Source: Bacteroidales bacterium (GTDB lineage Bacteria; Bacteroidota; Bacteroidia; Bacteroidales; UBA932). Taken from it: 51,368 bases of DNA. The DNA is taken from contig JAQVZL010000004.1 in NCBI GenBank assembly GCA_028708215.1, positions 1-51,368 on the forward strand, in the 5' to 3' direction. Both the position numbers and the translations under genes were made by a program. The notes under the pieces were generated by a model. The model saw only the letters and a list, made by a program, of their open reading frames with translations, ran no database searches and was not told the DNA's origin. Each line of letters opens with the position of its first letter. The stretch's first letter is position 1. Below, in pieces: positions 1 through 7,916 of this stretch.

Positions 1-998
1 CTTTCGGTTCCTCCAGAACCATTAATCTCAAACTCTTGCATATTACCAACCCTTGATAGATGATCATACCAGTTAGTTAGAGGACCATCTAAAAGAGACA
101 TAGGTCTGTAATATCTTCCATTAGCATCATCTGGATTAAAACCTGCATTAACAATTGCATCACGTTGGAAAGAGAGTAGTTCAGGCCCACTCATAATGCC
201 ATAATCATTGTCATTTGATAGCTGAGATATACCATATTTTGCTCTTACATTAAATCTTGCAATACCTTCTTTTCCACTTTTAGTAGTAACAAGAATAACA
301 CCATTTGCAGCACGAGATCCGTAAACAGAAGCTGCTGCAGCATCCTTAAGAACAGTAATAGATTCAATATCACTCGGGTTAATTGAAGAGATAGCGTTAC
401 CCGTATTAGCAAAGTAAGATTGGTCTCCTGTCATAACTGGAATCCCATCTACAACCCATAAAGGTGCGCTACCTGCATTAATAGAGGAAGTACCTCTAAT
501 ACGAATTTGAGATGCAGCACCTGGCTGGCCAGTAGCTGCTGTTACCTGGACTCCTGCGAGTTTCCCAGCCAACATCTTGTCAACCGAAGAAACTGGAGCT
601 TCTGCTATAACAGCATTCTCTAATGTGGAAACAGAGCCAGTTTTAGCCTCTCTTCTAACAGTACCATAGGCTACCACAAGAACATCTTCTAGATGCACAG
701 CATCTGGAGTCATAACTACATTAATCTTAGTTCTTTGATTAATAGCTACCTCTTGTGTAGTGTACCCAATAAAAGTAAAAATAAGAGTACCGTTTGCAGG
801 AGCGCTAATGGTGAAGTTACCATCAAGATCTGTTGCAGTCCCAACTACAGTACCTTTTAACTGAATAGATGCATAAGCAACAGGTTCACCTGTGCTACCA
901 TCTGTAACAGTCCCTGTCACCTGTATATTTTGGCCAAAAGCAAAAATGCCTGCCAAAACAAGCGATAGGCCTGTTAGGAGTAGTTTAATTTTTTTCAT
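1..998 (-). CDS. SusC/RagA-family TonB-dependent outer-membrane receptor (N-terminal part, runs off the window)
   Basis: About 332 residues are present from the ATG at 998; the rest lies beyond base 1. Seen: a signal peptide (MKKIKLLLTGLSLVLAGIFA), a carboxypeptidase-regulatory-like beta-sandwich at about residues 25-105, then a TonB plug domain with the SusC hallmark VVAYGTVRREAKTGS, followed by an RIRGTSSINAG segment and LKDAAAASVYGSRAANGV. By family, it imports glycans or other large nutrients through the outer membrane with a SusD lipoprotein and TonB. The partner SusD gene would be expected downstream, outside the window. It is the only gene here whose upstream region holds two good tandem promoters. 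Family call is firm; substrate cannot be inferred. Confidence 0.93.
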   Translation of the reverse strand, partial: MKKIKLLLTGLSLVLAGIFAFGQNIQVTGTVTDGSTGEPVAYASIQLKGTVVGTATDLDGNFTISAPANGTLIFTFIGYTTQEVAINQRTKINVVMTPDAVHLEDVLVVAYGTVRREAKTGSVSTLENAVIAEAPVSSVDKMLAGKLAGVQVTAATGQPGAASQIRIRGTSSINAGSAPLWVVDGIPVMTGDQSYFANTGNAISSINPSDIESITVLKDAAAASVYGSRAANGVILVTTKSGKEGIARFNVRAKYGISQLSNDNDYGIMSGPELLSFQRDAIVNAGFNPDDANGRYYRPMSLLDGPLTNWYDHLSRVGNMQEFEINGSGGTE

Positions 999-1069
999 TT
1001 AAAAAAGTTTTGGTTAGTAAATTAAGTATTTTGGTTATCATTATGCTATCAAATTGAAAGTTTCAAGAG

Positions 1070-1099
1070 CAAAACTATAAAGAAAAACGCTATTTCAAA
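1070..1099 (-). promoter_or_regulatory. Proximal promoter of the SusC-like gene
   Basis: On the minus strand a -33 TTTG (1096-1099) is separated by 18 bases from TAGTTTTG (1070-1077), an exact match to the Bacteroidota -7 consensus TAnnTTTG. Predicted start site is near 1064, giving a leader of about 65 bases before the ATG at 998. Confidence 0.65.
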
Positions 1100-1127
1100 G
1101 AAAAAAGTAACAAAAAGTAATTTTAAA

Positions 1128-1173
1128 GGGAATAATTCCCAAACAAAGTTAATAATAATAATTAATAAACAAA
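1128..1173 (-). promoter_or_regulatory. Distal promoter of the SusC-like gene with overlapping palindrome
   Basis: A second TTTG (1170-1173) lies 18 bases upstream of TAACTTTG (1144-1151), the same spacing as the proximal promoter. The perfect palindrome GGGAAT-A-ATTCCC (1128-1140) covers the predicted transcription start and could be an operator. The operator role is inference. Confidence 0.45.
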
Positions 1174-1209
1174 GTTATTTTTTCTTTGATAATAATAATA
1201 TACACACAG

Positions 1210-1245
1210 AAAAAGAGGTACCATATATATATATACGATACCTCT
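1210..1245 (-). terminator. Intrinsic terminator after gdhA
   Basis: On the minus strand AGAGGTA (1239-1245) pairs with TACCTCT (1214-1220), followed by a T-run. The 18-base loop is mostly an alternating TA repeat, which can itself fold and lengthen the stem. It closes the korA-korB-gdhA operon. Confidence 0.75.
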
Positions 1246-1291
1246 CTAAAAAATGTTTCCAATTTAAAACTAGAAACCTAAGCTCTATGAG

Positions 1292-2629
1292 TTAGCAAAG
1301 ACCTTGTTCAAGAGTAGCTCTGGCAACTTTCATAAATCCGGCAATGTTTGCACCATTTACATAGTTAATATAGCCGTCGCTCTGCTTGCCAAACTTAACA
1401 CACTGCTCATGAATACTTTCCATGATTTGCTTAAGTTTTGCATCTACCTCTTCTGCTGTCCAGCTTAAATGCATAGCATTCTGAGTCATCTCAAGCCCAG
1501 AAACAGCTACTCCACCTGCATTTACAGCCTTACCTGGAGCAAATAATATCTTAGCTTTTTGGAACTCTGCAATAGCCTCTGGAGTACAACCCATGTTAGA
1601 TATCTCTGCTACACATGTTACTCCATTTGCAATAAGCTCTTTTGCGTCATCGCCATTTAACTCATTCTGGAAAGCACTTGGGAGAGCTATATCTACTTTA
1701 ACACTCCAAGATTTTTTACCAGCAATAAATTTAGAACCAGGGAATTTATCGGCATATGGGGCTACAACATCGTTATTAGTTGCGCGAAGCTCTGTCATAT
1801 ACGCTATTTTTTCTTCATTCATTCCCTCTTGGTCTATAATAACTCCGTCTGGGCCTGAAAGTGCAATAACCTTTGCTCCTAATTCAGTAGCTTTCTTAGC
1901 AGCACCCCATGCAACATTTCCAAAACCAGAAACAGCTACAGTTTTACCTTTAATATCTATCCCTTTAGTTGCAAGCATATGATTTGTAAAATAAACTCCA
2001 CCAAAACCAGTTGCCTCGGGACGAATTAAAGAGCCTCCCCAAGTTGAACCTTTTCCAGTAAGAACACCTGTGTTCTCACGAGCAAGTTTTTTATACCAAC
2101 CATACATATAACCAACTTCGCGAGCTCCAACACCTATATCACCTGCTGGTATATCTGTATCTGGACCTAATTGACGCCAAATCTCAGTAATGAAAGCTTG
2201 GCAAAAACGCATAATTTCTGCATCGGACCTACCTTTAGCATTAAAGTCTGAACCACCTTTACCACCGCCCATAGGAAGTGTTGTAAGAGCATTTTTAAAT
2301 GTTTGCTCAAAACCTAAAAACTTAAGAATAGATGGGTTAACAGAAGGGTGAAAACGGAACCCACCTTTGTATGGGCCTATTGAGTTATTAAACTGAACTC
2401 TATAACCTAGATTGGTATGAACCTCTCCATTATCGTCTTGCCAAGTAACTCTGAAAGTAAAAATACGATCTGGCTCAACAAGTCTTTCAATAATTTTTGC
2501 TTTTTCAAATTCTGGATGCTCATTGTAAATTGGTTCAATCGATTCAAGAACTTCATGAACTGCTTGCAAATACTCTTTTTCATGGCCATATTTCCTCTCT
2601 AGGGAAGCCATAACTTCAGCTACTTTCAT
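1292..2629 (-). CDS. gdhA: NADP-type glutamate dehydrogenase
   Basis: 445 residues, the usual length of hexameric bacterial GDH. It interconverts 2-oxoglutarate plus ammonium with glutamate in the cytoplasm. Seen: the substrate-binding lysine motif PMGGGKGGSDF near residue 120, the ELFV-type GDIGVGAREVGYMYG segment, a Rossmann fold with VSGFGNVAWGAAKKA, and C-terminal GGVAVSGLEMTQNA. The gene starts 41 bases after korB and ends in a strong terminator, so it is probably the last gene of korA-korB-gdhA. The pairing is logical, since KorAB consumes or produces 2-oxoglutarate. NADP preference is inferred from family length and resemblance, not from a diagnostic residue. Confidence 0.96.
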   Translation of the reverse strand: MKVAEVMASLERKYGHEKEYLQAVHEVLESIEPIYNEHPEFEKAKIIERLVEPDRIFTFRVTWQDDNGEVHTNLGYRVQFNNSIGPYKGGFRFHPSVNPSILKFLGFEQTFKNALTTLPMGGGKGGSDFNAKGRSDAEIMRFCQAFITEIWRQLGPDTDIPAGDIGVGAREVGYMYGWYKKLARENTGVLTGKGSTWGGSLIRPEATGFGGVYFTNHMLATKGIDIKGKTVAVSGFGNVAWGAAKKATELGAKVIALSGPDGVIIDQEGMNEEKIAYMTELRATNNDVVAPYADKFPGSKFIAGKKSWSVKVDIALPSAFQNELNGDDAKELIANGVTCVAEISNMGCTPEAIAEFQKAKILFAPGKAVNAGGVAVSGLEMTQNAMHLSWTAEEVDAKLKQIMESIHEQCVKFGKQSDGYINYVNGANIAGFMKVARATLEQGLC

Positions 2630-2670
2630 AATGTGAAAAATTTATAATGTTATTTATGTTAATTTATAAT

Positions 2671-3723
2671 CTATTTTACCTCCCAAGTTGCACCACTATG
2701 TAGTAACTCATCTACATTGTGAATTTGTGCATGTTCTCTGGCATCTATAACTTGGTCTCGAACGTTATCGTCGTAAGTTTTATCTTTTACTGCTCTAATA
2801 ACACCTAGAGCTACAGGTAGTTCTGGATATTTCATGTCTATTAACATAGAATGTATCCCTGGGTTTTCTGTATGAGCATCGTGAACTAAAAGATCACTCT
2901 CTTTAATTCCGTTTTCTCCTATTACAACAGATTTAATTGAGTAACCATCTAAGATAAGACCTTTATCTCTATTTTTACCATAGATCATAGGTTCCCCATG
3001 TTTAAGAACTATTGTTCTATCGGCACGAACATCTTTAGAAGAGACTAAAGAGTGTGTCTTGTCATTAAAAATTATGCAATTTACTAACATCTCTACAACA
3101 GCAGCACCATCGTGTTTTGCAGATTGTACCATTATATCTTGGCTAACTTTCAAATCTACATCTAAGCTTCTAGCAAAAAACGTCCCTCTAGAGCCTAACA
3201 CTAAAGCTCCGGGATTGAATGGATGCTCAACTGTACCATAAGGAGAGGTTTTTGTAACCATACCCAGTTTTGACGTAGGTGAATATTGGCCTTTTGTAAG
3301 ACCATATATTTGGTTGTTAAATAGTATTATATTTATATCTATATTTCTCCTTATTGCATGAATAAAATGATTCCCGCCAATAGCAAGAGCATCGCCATCG
3401 CCAGTTATTTGCCATACAGTTAAAGTTGGATTAGCTACTTTTATACCTGTTGCAATTGCAGAGGCTCTCCCATGAATCCCATGAAAGCCGTATGTATCCA
3501 TATAGTATGGGAAACGAGAAGAGCATCCAATACCCGAAACAAATACAAATCTCTCTTTTGTATAGTTAAGAGATTCGCAAACATCGGGCATAGCCCTTTG
3601 AATACTGGCTAATATAGCATGATCGCCACAACCTGGACACCATTTTACCTCTTGGTCGCTTTTAAAATCTTGTGGAGTGTATTTCATATCCTTAGAATTT
3701 TCGGGTTTTTTATAAAATTTCAT
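2671..3723 (-). CDS. korB: 2-oxoglutarate:ferredoxin oxidoreductase, beta subunit
   Basis: 350 residues. It carries the thiamine diphosphate and iron-sulfur site of 2-oxoacid:ferredoxin oxidoreductase, which joins 2-oxoglutarate, CoA and ferredoxin to succinyl-CoA, CO2 and reduced ferredoxin. Seen: the cluster-binding WCPGCGDHAI near residue 28, the TPP motif GDGDALAIGGNH and the NNQIYGLTKGQYSPTS segment. The first ATG overlaps korA by 14 bases. An in-frame ATG at 3687 (MKYTPQDFKS) is an equally credible start and would leave a 22-base gap. No separate ferredoxin-like (delta) subunit gene is adjacent, consistent with the two-subunit KorAB type. 2-oxoglutarate specificity is inferred from the layout and gdhA neighbour. 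Confidence 0.93.
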   Translation of the reverse strand: MKFYKKPENSKDMKYTPQDFKSDQEVKWCPGCGDHAILASIQRAMPDVCESLNYTKERFVFVSGIGCSSRFPYYMDTYGFHGIHGRASAIATGIKVANPTLTVWQITGDGDALAIGGNHFIHAIRRNIDINIILFNNQIYGLTKGQYSPTSKLGMVTKTSPYGTVEHPFNPGALVLGSRGTFFARSLDVDLKVSQDIMVQSAKHDGAAVVEMLVNCIIFNDKTHSLVSSKDVRADRTIVLKHGEPMIYGKNRDKGLILDGYSIKSVVIGENGIKESDLLVHDAHTENPGIHSMLIDMKYPELPVALGVIRAVKDKTYDDNVRDQVIDAREHAQIHNVDELLHSGATWEVK

Positions 3724-5545
3724 TTACAGCTTCTACAATCTCTTTGACAATAAAAGGCTGTCCCTGAATTTTATTGTATTGATGATATTTATATTGACAA
3801 TATTGAGCCTTTAAATAGTTTGCAAATTGGCCACTATTTAACTCACATACAATTATCTTCTTAAACTTTGAAAATATTTCACAGCTATTTTTTGGCAACG
3901 GGAAAATAAAGTCGAAATGGGCTAAGCTAACGCTCTTTCCCTCTTCTTGCAACTCCTTCACAGCAGTATATAAATGACCATAAGTACCTCCCCAACCAAC
4001 TACTAAAACCTCTCCGCTCTCTTTTCCAATCACTTTTTGGTCTGGAATGTAGTTTGCCATTCTAGCAACTTTCTCTGCTCTCTCTGCTACCATCTTTTCG
4101 TGATTAATTGGATCTGATGAAACAGCGCCTTGTGGGTTTTTCTCTAGCCCGCCTACTCTATGTTCAAGCCCCTTAGTTCCCGGAAGAGCCCAACGCCTAG
4201 CAAACTTCTCTTGATCACGTTTAAAAGGCCAGAAAGGAGTCTCTTCTACCTCTGTTACAATGGGAGGGTGAATCTCTGGATAATCTTTCATAGAAGGTAT
4301 TTTCCAAGGCTCTGAACCATTTCCTAAAAAACCCTCAGACAATAGCATAACAGGCATCATGTGCTCTAAGGCAAATTTTGCCGAATAAAAAGCAGCATCA
4401 AAACAGTGAGATGGAGAGTGAGCTGCAATAATAGCTATTGGGCACTCACCATTTCTCCCGTATAATGCTTGATTAAGGTCTGTCTGTTCTGTTTTGGTAG
4501 GTATTCCTGTAGAGGGCCCCCCTCTTTGCACATTAACTACAACTAAAGGCAGTTCAGTTATCATTGCTAGACCCAAAGCTTCTGATTTTAAAGAAATACC
4601 AGGGCCAGAAGTAGTTGTAACGGCTAAATTACCTGCATACGATGCTCCTATAGATGTACAAATTCCAGCAATCTCATCTTCACACTGAAGCGTTTTTACA
4701 TTTAAATCTTTTCTTAATGCAAGTTCTTCAAGAATACTAGTAGCAGGGGTAATAGGGTAAGAACCACAAAATAGAGGAAGGCCAGATTTCTCTGAAGCGG
4801 CTAAAAGCCCCCATGCTGTTGCTTGGTTACCATTAATATATCTATATGTCCCTTTTTCTTGTTTTGCTGGTGCAACTCTATATGTATTTGGAATTGCATG
4901 AATATTAGCAGCATAATTGAAACCATCTTTTAGTGCTTTTTTATTGGCAGCTGCAATTTCTGGTTTTTTCTTAAATTTATTATCTAAATACTCCTCTGTA
5001 GTATCCATTGGTCTGTTAAACATATAATAACAGATACCAAGAGTAAATATATTTTTAGACCTTGCAATAGTCTTAGGGTCTAATCCACTCTCTTTCAGAC
5101 TTTCCTTAGTAAGAGTTGTGATTGGAGCAAAAACAATGTGCCTATCTTGAATTTTAAGTTCCGTTACAGGATCGTCTGTTTTAAACCCCGCTTTTTTAAT
5201 CCCTTTTTCATCAAAGGTGTCGGAATCAAGAATAATTGTTGCAGTCAATTTTGCCCATTTTGCATTAGATTTTAGAGCAGCCGGATTCATTGCTACTAAT
5301 ACATCACAAAAATCTCCTGGTGTACGGATCTCTCCGCTTCCAATATTTACCTGAAAACCGGAAACTCCGGCAACAGTTCCTTGTGGTGCGCGTATCTCCG
5401 ACGGAAAATCCGGGAAAGTAGAGATGTCATTGCCATAGAGGGCAGATGCATCTGCAAAAAGTGTCCCGGTAAGTTGCATACCGTCGCCTGAATCACCTGT
5501 AAATCTAATTACAACTTCTTTAGTGTCAATAACTTTGTGTTGCAT
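3710..5545 (-). CDS. korA: 2-oxoglutarate:ferredoxin oxidoreductase, alpha subunit (gamma-alpha fusion)
   Basis: 611 residues. The N-terminus (about 1-190) is the gamma domain with RFTGDSGDGMQLTG and FPDFPSEIRAPQGT. From about 215 comes the pyrimidine-binding domain with GNQATAWGLLAASEKSG, SYPITPATSI and TTTSGPGISLKSEALGLA, and then the C-terminal transketolase-like domain with VVGWGGTYGH. This gamma-alpha fusion is typical of KorA. It forms the oxidoreductase with KorB, whose gene overlaps its 3' end, implying translational coupling. It heads the operon; a -7 box lies at 5601-5608. The role in an anaerobe may be oxidative (energy) or reductive (glutamate synthesis). Confidence 0.94.
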   Translation of the reverse strand: MQHKVIDTKEVVIRFTGDSGDGMQLTGTLFADASALYGNDISTFPDFPSEIRAPQGTVAGVSGFQVNIGSGEIRTPGDFCDVLVAMNPAALKSNAKWAKLTATIILDSDTFDEKGIKKAGFKTDDPVTELKIQDRHIVFAPITTLTKESLKESGLDPKTIARSKNIFTLGICYYMFNRPMDTTEEYLDNKFKKKPEIAAANKKALKDGFNYAANIHAIPNTYRVAPAKQEKGTYRYINGNQATAWGLLAASEKSGLPLFCGSYPITPATSILEELALRKDLNVKTLQCEDEIAGICTSIGASYAGNLAVTTTSGPGISLKSEALGLAMITELPLVVVNVQRGGPSTGIPTKTEQTDLNQALYGRNGECPIAIIAAHSPSHCFDAAFYSAKFALEHMMPVMLLSEGFLGNGSEPWKIPSMKDYPEIHPPIVTEVEETPFWPFKRDQEKFARRWALPGTKGLEHRVGGLEKNPQGAVSSDPINHEKMVAERAEKVARMANYIPDQKVIGKESGEVLVVGWGGTYGHLYTAVKELQEEGKSVSLAHFDFIFPLPKNSCEIFSKFKKIIVCELNSGQFANYLKAQYCQYKYHQYNKIQGQPFIVKEIVEAVNEIL

Positions 5546-5600
5546 ACAGTTTTTTTGTTTTTTTGCTGGTGCGTTATTATTTAGTATAAAGAACTATCTA

Positions 5601-5608
5601 CAAATGTA
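5601..5608 (-). promoter_or_regulatory. -7 box of the korA-korB-gdhA operon
   Basis: Minus-strand TACATTTG matches TAnnTTTG exactly. The start site would be near 5595, leaving a leader of about 50 bases. No clear TTTG at -33. Confidence 0.45.
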
Positions 5609-5840
5609 ATCATTATTATAATCCTAAAAAGTTTTTCTAAATAAATTTTAAATTAATATAAAAAACCAACCTATAACGAAATATGCTAAGTATACGAGAC
5701 ACCTAGACTTATGAATTATCAAATATAGTGCCATTTGCTCATATAACCAAGATAGCTCTATTATATTTATAAATTTGAACGTTTTTAAACATATCAACTA
5801 TAATTTCTGTTATAAGGCTACATTTATGTCTATATATTTA

Positions 5841-5848
5841 TATATTTG
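5841..5848 (+). promoter_or_regulatory. -7 box of the gamma carbonic anhydrase-like gene
   Basis: TATATTTG matches TAnnTTTG. The ATG at 5864 follows 15 bases later, with GGAG at 5858-5861, only two bases from the start codon. Confidence 0.45.
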
Positions 5849-5863
5849 TATTAATAAGGAGAG

Positions 5864-6436
5864 ATGGCAATTATAAAAAAACTAAACGGAATTACTCCCA
5901 AAATTGGGAGAGAGTGCTTCATAGCAGAAAATGCAGCTATTGTGGGCAGTGTTACTATTGGTGATAACTGCAGTGTATGGTATGGTGCAGTTCTAAGAGG
6001 AGATGTTAACCCTATTATTGTTGGCAACAGAGTAAACATACAAGATGGAGCCGTACTTCATACCCTTCATAAAAAATCTGTAGTAGATATTGGAGACGAT
6101 GTTTCAATTGGGCATAACGCAATTGTTCATGGAGCAAAGGTGGGGAGCAATGTATTAATAGGTATGGGTGCAATATTAATGGATAATGCTGTTATCCCAG
6201 ATAACACTATAATAGCAGCTGGTGCAGTAGTACTTAGCAACCAAGTTTTAGAGCCTGGTGTTTATGCTGGGGTTCCTGCTAAAAAGGTAAAGGAGGGTTC
6301 TGCACAAATTGGAGAATCTGCTCTAAAAAATGCTCAGGGCTATATGATGTATAAAGAGTGGTTTCTTAACAGTTACCAAGATGCCAATCTATCTGAAGTT
6401 TTTACTAATGAGAACAAAGAACAATCAACTAAATAA
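5864..6436 (+). CDS. Gamma carbonic anhydrase-like left-handed beta-helix protein
   Basis: 190 residues built of hexapeptide repeats (for example AAIVGSVTIGDNCSVWYGAV and KVGSNVLIGMGAILMDNAVI), the trimeric left-handed beta-helix of the YrdA/PaaY/CamH group. Three histidines in the expected metal positions are visible: one in VLHTLH and two in IGHNAIVHGAK, so a bound metal ion is likely. By family, members hydrate CO2 weakly or act as metal-dependent thioesterases; which applies here cannot be told. The gene lies 12 bases before the TlpA-type lipoprotein gene, so the two are probably cotranscribed. Confidence 0.88.
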   Translation: MAIIKKLNGITPKIGRECFIAENAAIVGSVTIGDNCSVWYGAVLRGDVNPIIVGNRVNIQDGAVLHTLHKKSVVDIGDDVSIGHNAIVHGAKVGSNVLIGMGAILMDNAVIPDNTIIAAGAVVLSNQVLEPGVYAGVPAKKVKEGSAQIGESALKNAQGYMMYKEWFLNSYQDANLSEVFTNENKEQSTK

Positions 6437-6448
6437 ATCGAAACACAA

Positions 6449-7558
6449 ATGAAGAAAATTTTACTAGTGGCTGTTGCAGCTGTTTTATTTGCATGCACAC
6501 CAAAACAAGATGGTTACACCATCAAAGGAACTATTTCTGGAGAAGGAGTTAACAACGGAAGCGCATATCTTTCTAACTTCTCAAGAGTAGATCCTATCAG
6601 AGATACTGCCGAATTTAAAAACGGTACATTTATCTTTAAAGGAAATGTTGCAACTCCAGATAACTACGCAATTACTGTAGAAGGCTTAGAAGGTAGAATT
6701 GTACTTTTCCTAGACAACTCCAAAATTGAGATTAAAGCAGAAAAAGACAACTTGGCCAATGCAGAGGTTACAGGAGGAGTTACCAATGATTTAATAATAG
6801 CTCTAAACAAAAGCCTTAAAGAGATTGAAACTAAAAACAACCTAAAAGATTTAGAATCTGAGTTTTACGATGAAAAGACAACATCAGAGAGAAAAGAGGC
6901 AATTTTAAAAAGCTTTGAAGAAGCACAAAAAGAGATGGATGTAATTAAAGATGATTTTTTTGCAGCTAACCCAACCTCTTTTTTCACTATTACGCAACTA
7001 GGTAGCAAAGTTGAAAGTTACCCAATTGAAGAGATGGAAGCAATAATAGCTAAATTTGAAGCCCTTCCAGAATTTGCTGGCAACAGCTATTTAGCTAGCC
7101 TTAAAGAGTCTGTAAACACTTTGAAGAGTCTGCAGCCAGGTATGCAAGCACCCGATTTTACTCTAAACGATCCAGAAGGAAACCCAATTTCTCTTTCAGA
7201 TGTATATCCAAAAAACAAGATTACAATGATAGATTTTTGGGCAGGATGGTGTAGCCCATGCCGTAACTTTAACCCAAAGTTAGTTGAGATGTATAAAAAG
7301 TACAGTAAAGATGGCTTTGGTATTTTTGGTGTCTCATTCGATAGAGACGAACAAGTTTGGAAAGATGCCATTAAAGATGATAAACTTACATGGCCACAAG
7401 TTTCAGACCTTAAGTTTTGGGATAGTGCCCCTTCAAAAGAGTATTATGTTACATCTATTCCTGCTAATATTTTTGTAGATCAAGATGGTAAAATTATAAA
7501 GAGAAAAGTGGGTCGCAACGAAATGGACTCATTTATAAAAGAGCAGTTAGGCCTATAG
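6449..7558 (+). CDS. TlpA-like thiol-disulfide lipoprotein with DUF4369 domain
   Basis: 369 residues. The lipoprotein signal peptide ends at the lipobox LFAC (Cys16). An N-terminal DUF4369-type domain (about 22-130) is followed by a helical linker and a C-terminal thioredoxin fold (about 235-369) with the redox motif WCSPC after MIDFWAG. This architecture is abundant in Bacteroidota and places a thiol oxidoreductase on a membrane surface, where it reduces or isomerises disulfides. The substrate is unknown. A strong terminator follows 20 bases after the stop. It may be cotranscribed with the upstream gene. Family assignment is secure. Confidence 0.93.
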   Translation: MKKILLVAVAAVLFACTPKQDGYTIKGTISGEGVNNGSAYLSNFSRVDPIRDTAEFKNGTFIFKGNVATPDNYAITVEGLEGRIVLFLDNSKIEIKAEKDNLANAEVTGGVTNDLIIALNKSLKEIETKNNLKDLESEFYDEKTTSERKEAILKSFEEAQKEMDVIKDDFFAANPTSFFTITQLGSKVESYPIEEMEAIIAKFEALPEFAGNSYLASLKESVNTLKSLQPGMQAPDFTLNDPEGNPISLSDVYPKNKITMIDFWAGWCSPCRNFNPKLVEMYKKYSKDGFGIFGVSFDRDEQVWKDAIKDDKLTWPQVSDLKFWDSAPSKEYYVTSIPANIFVDQDGKIIKRKVGRNEMDSFIKEQLGL

Positions 7559-7579
7559 CTAATACCCAAATAAATAAAA

Positions 7580-7611
7580 AAAGCTGTTGAAGTTATTCAA
7601 CAGCTTTTTTT
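7580..7611 (+). terminator. Intrinsic terminator after the TlpA-like gene
   Basis: A 12-bp stem AAAGCTGTTGAA / TTCAACAGCTTT with a GTTA loop runs into a T-run; an A-run before it could make it work in both directions. Confidence 0.9.
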
Positions 7612-7727
7612 ATTATCTATAACTTTACCTAGTTTTCAATTTAACCCACCCAGTAACTAGCCTATAATTAGAACATAGAGTAGTGTATTGGTAAAATTTC
7701 AATTATAATATTGTTGCAAACGATTTC

Positions 7728-7907
7728 CTAGGAGGTGATTACTCGTAACTTATTTACAGTGTGGCAGTTAGTTTTTGAAAATAAGCCCTTTTGGGCTCAT
7801 TTATAAAAATTAAATGCTTGTCTATTAGATGTTTATGTGTAATCATCTCCTGGCAAAGTTTGCGTTGCTGCTGATGAGCAGAGAAGCCAAGCTAAGTAGG
7901 AAACTTT
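7728..7907 (+). repeat. Structured intergenic repeat, copy 1 (candidate structured RNA)
   Basis: This copy lies between the tlpA-like terminator and the hppA stop, two convergent genes. Helix P1 pairs 7728-7742 with 7839-7853 (15 bp). It then has a T/T mismatch (743/838) and five more pairs, CGTAA (7744-7748) with TTATG (7833-7837). P1 encloses a GC hairpin AGCCC-TTTT-GGGCT (7784-7797) inside AAAT/ATTT arms. Helix P2 pairs AAAGTTT (7855-7861) with AAACTTT (7901-7907) around the small hairpin CTGCT-gatg-AGCAG. Copy 2 at 38433-38664 has the same plan. Its G-T wobbles would be A-C mismatches in the other strand, which suggests the plus strand is the RNA. No open reading frame and no clear promoter. 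Function unknown. Confidence 0.7.
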
Positions 7908-7916
7908 AGATCACAA

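Larger units (their letters stand above)
5546..5863. other. Divergent intergenic region, korA / gamma carbonic anhydrase-like gene
   Basis: 318 bases, very AT-rich, no credible coding frame. The korA side has TACATTTG on the minus strand (5601-5608). The right side has TATATTTG (5841-5848), followed by an AGGAGA sequence unusually close to the ATG at 5864. Between them I see no strong hairpin or repeat. Confidence 0.6.

Noticed and set aside
1141..1200. AAT-rich tract as a replication origin or tandem repeat
   Set aside because: Low-complexity intergenic DNA without DnaA-box clusters; it is better explained by the SusC promoter and AT bias.
1593..1982. Open frame of 129 codons antisense to gdhA
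   Set aside because: gdhA has clear motifs on the other strand; this frame shows no recognisable domain and is a shadow.
7728..7907. Structured repeat as a CRISPR array, IS remnant or group II intron piece
   Set aside because: No regularly spaced units, no transposase or reverse transcriptase frame, no target duplications or domain V-like hairpin; pairing-preserving changes point to RNA structure instead.
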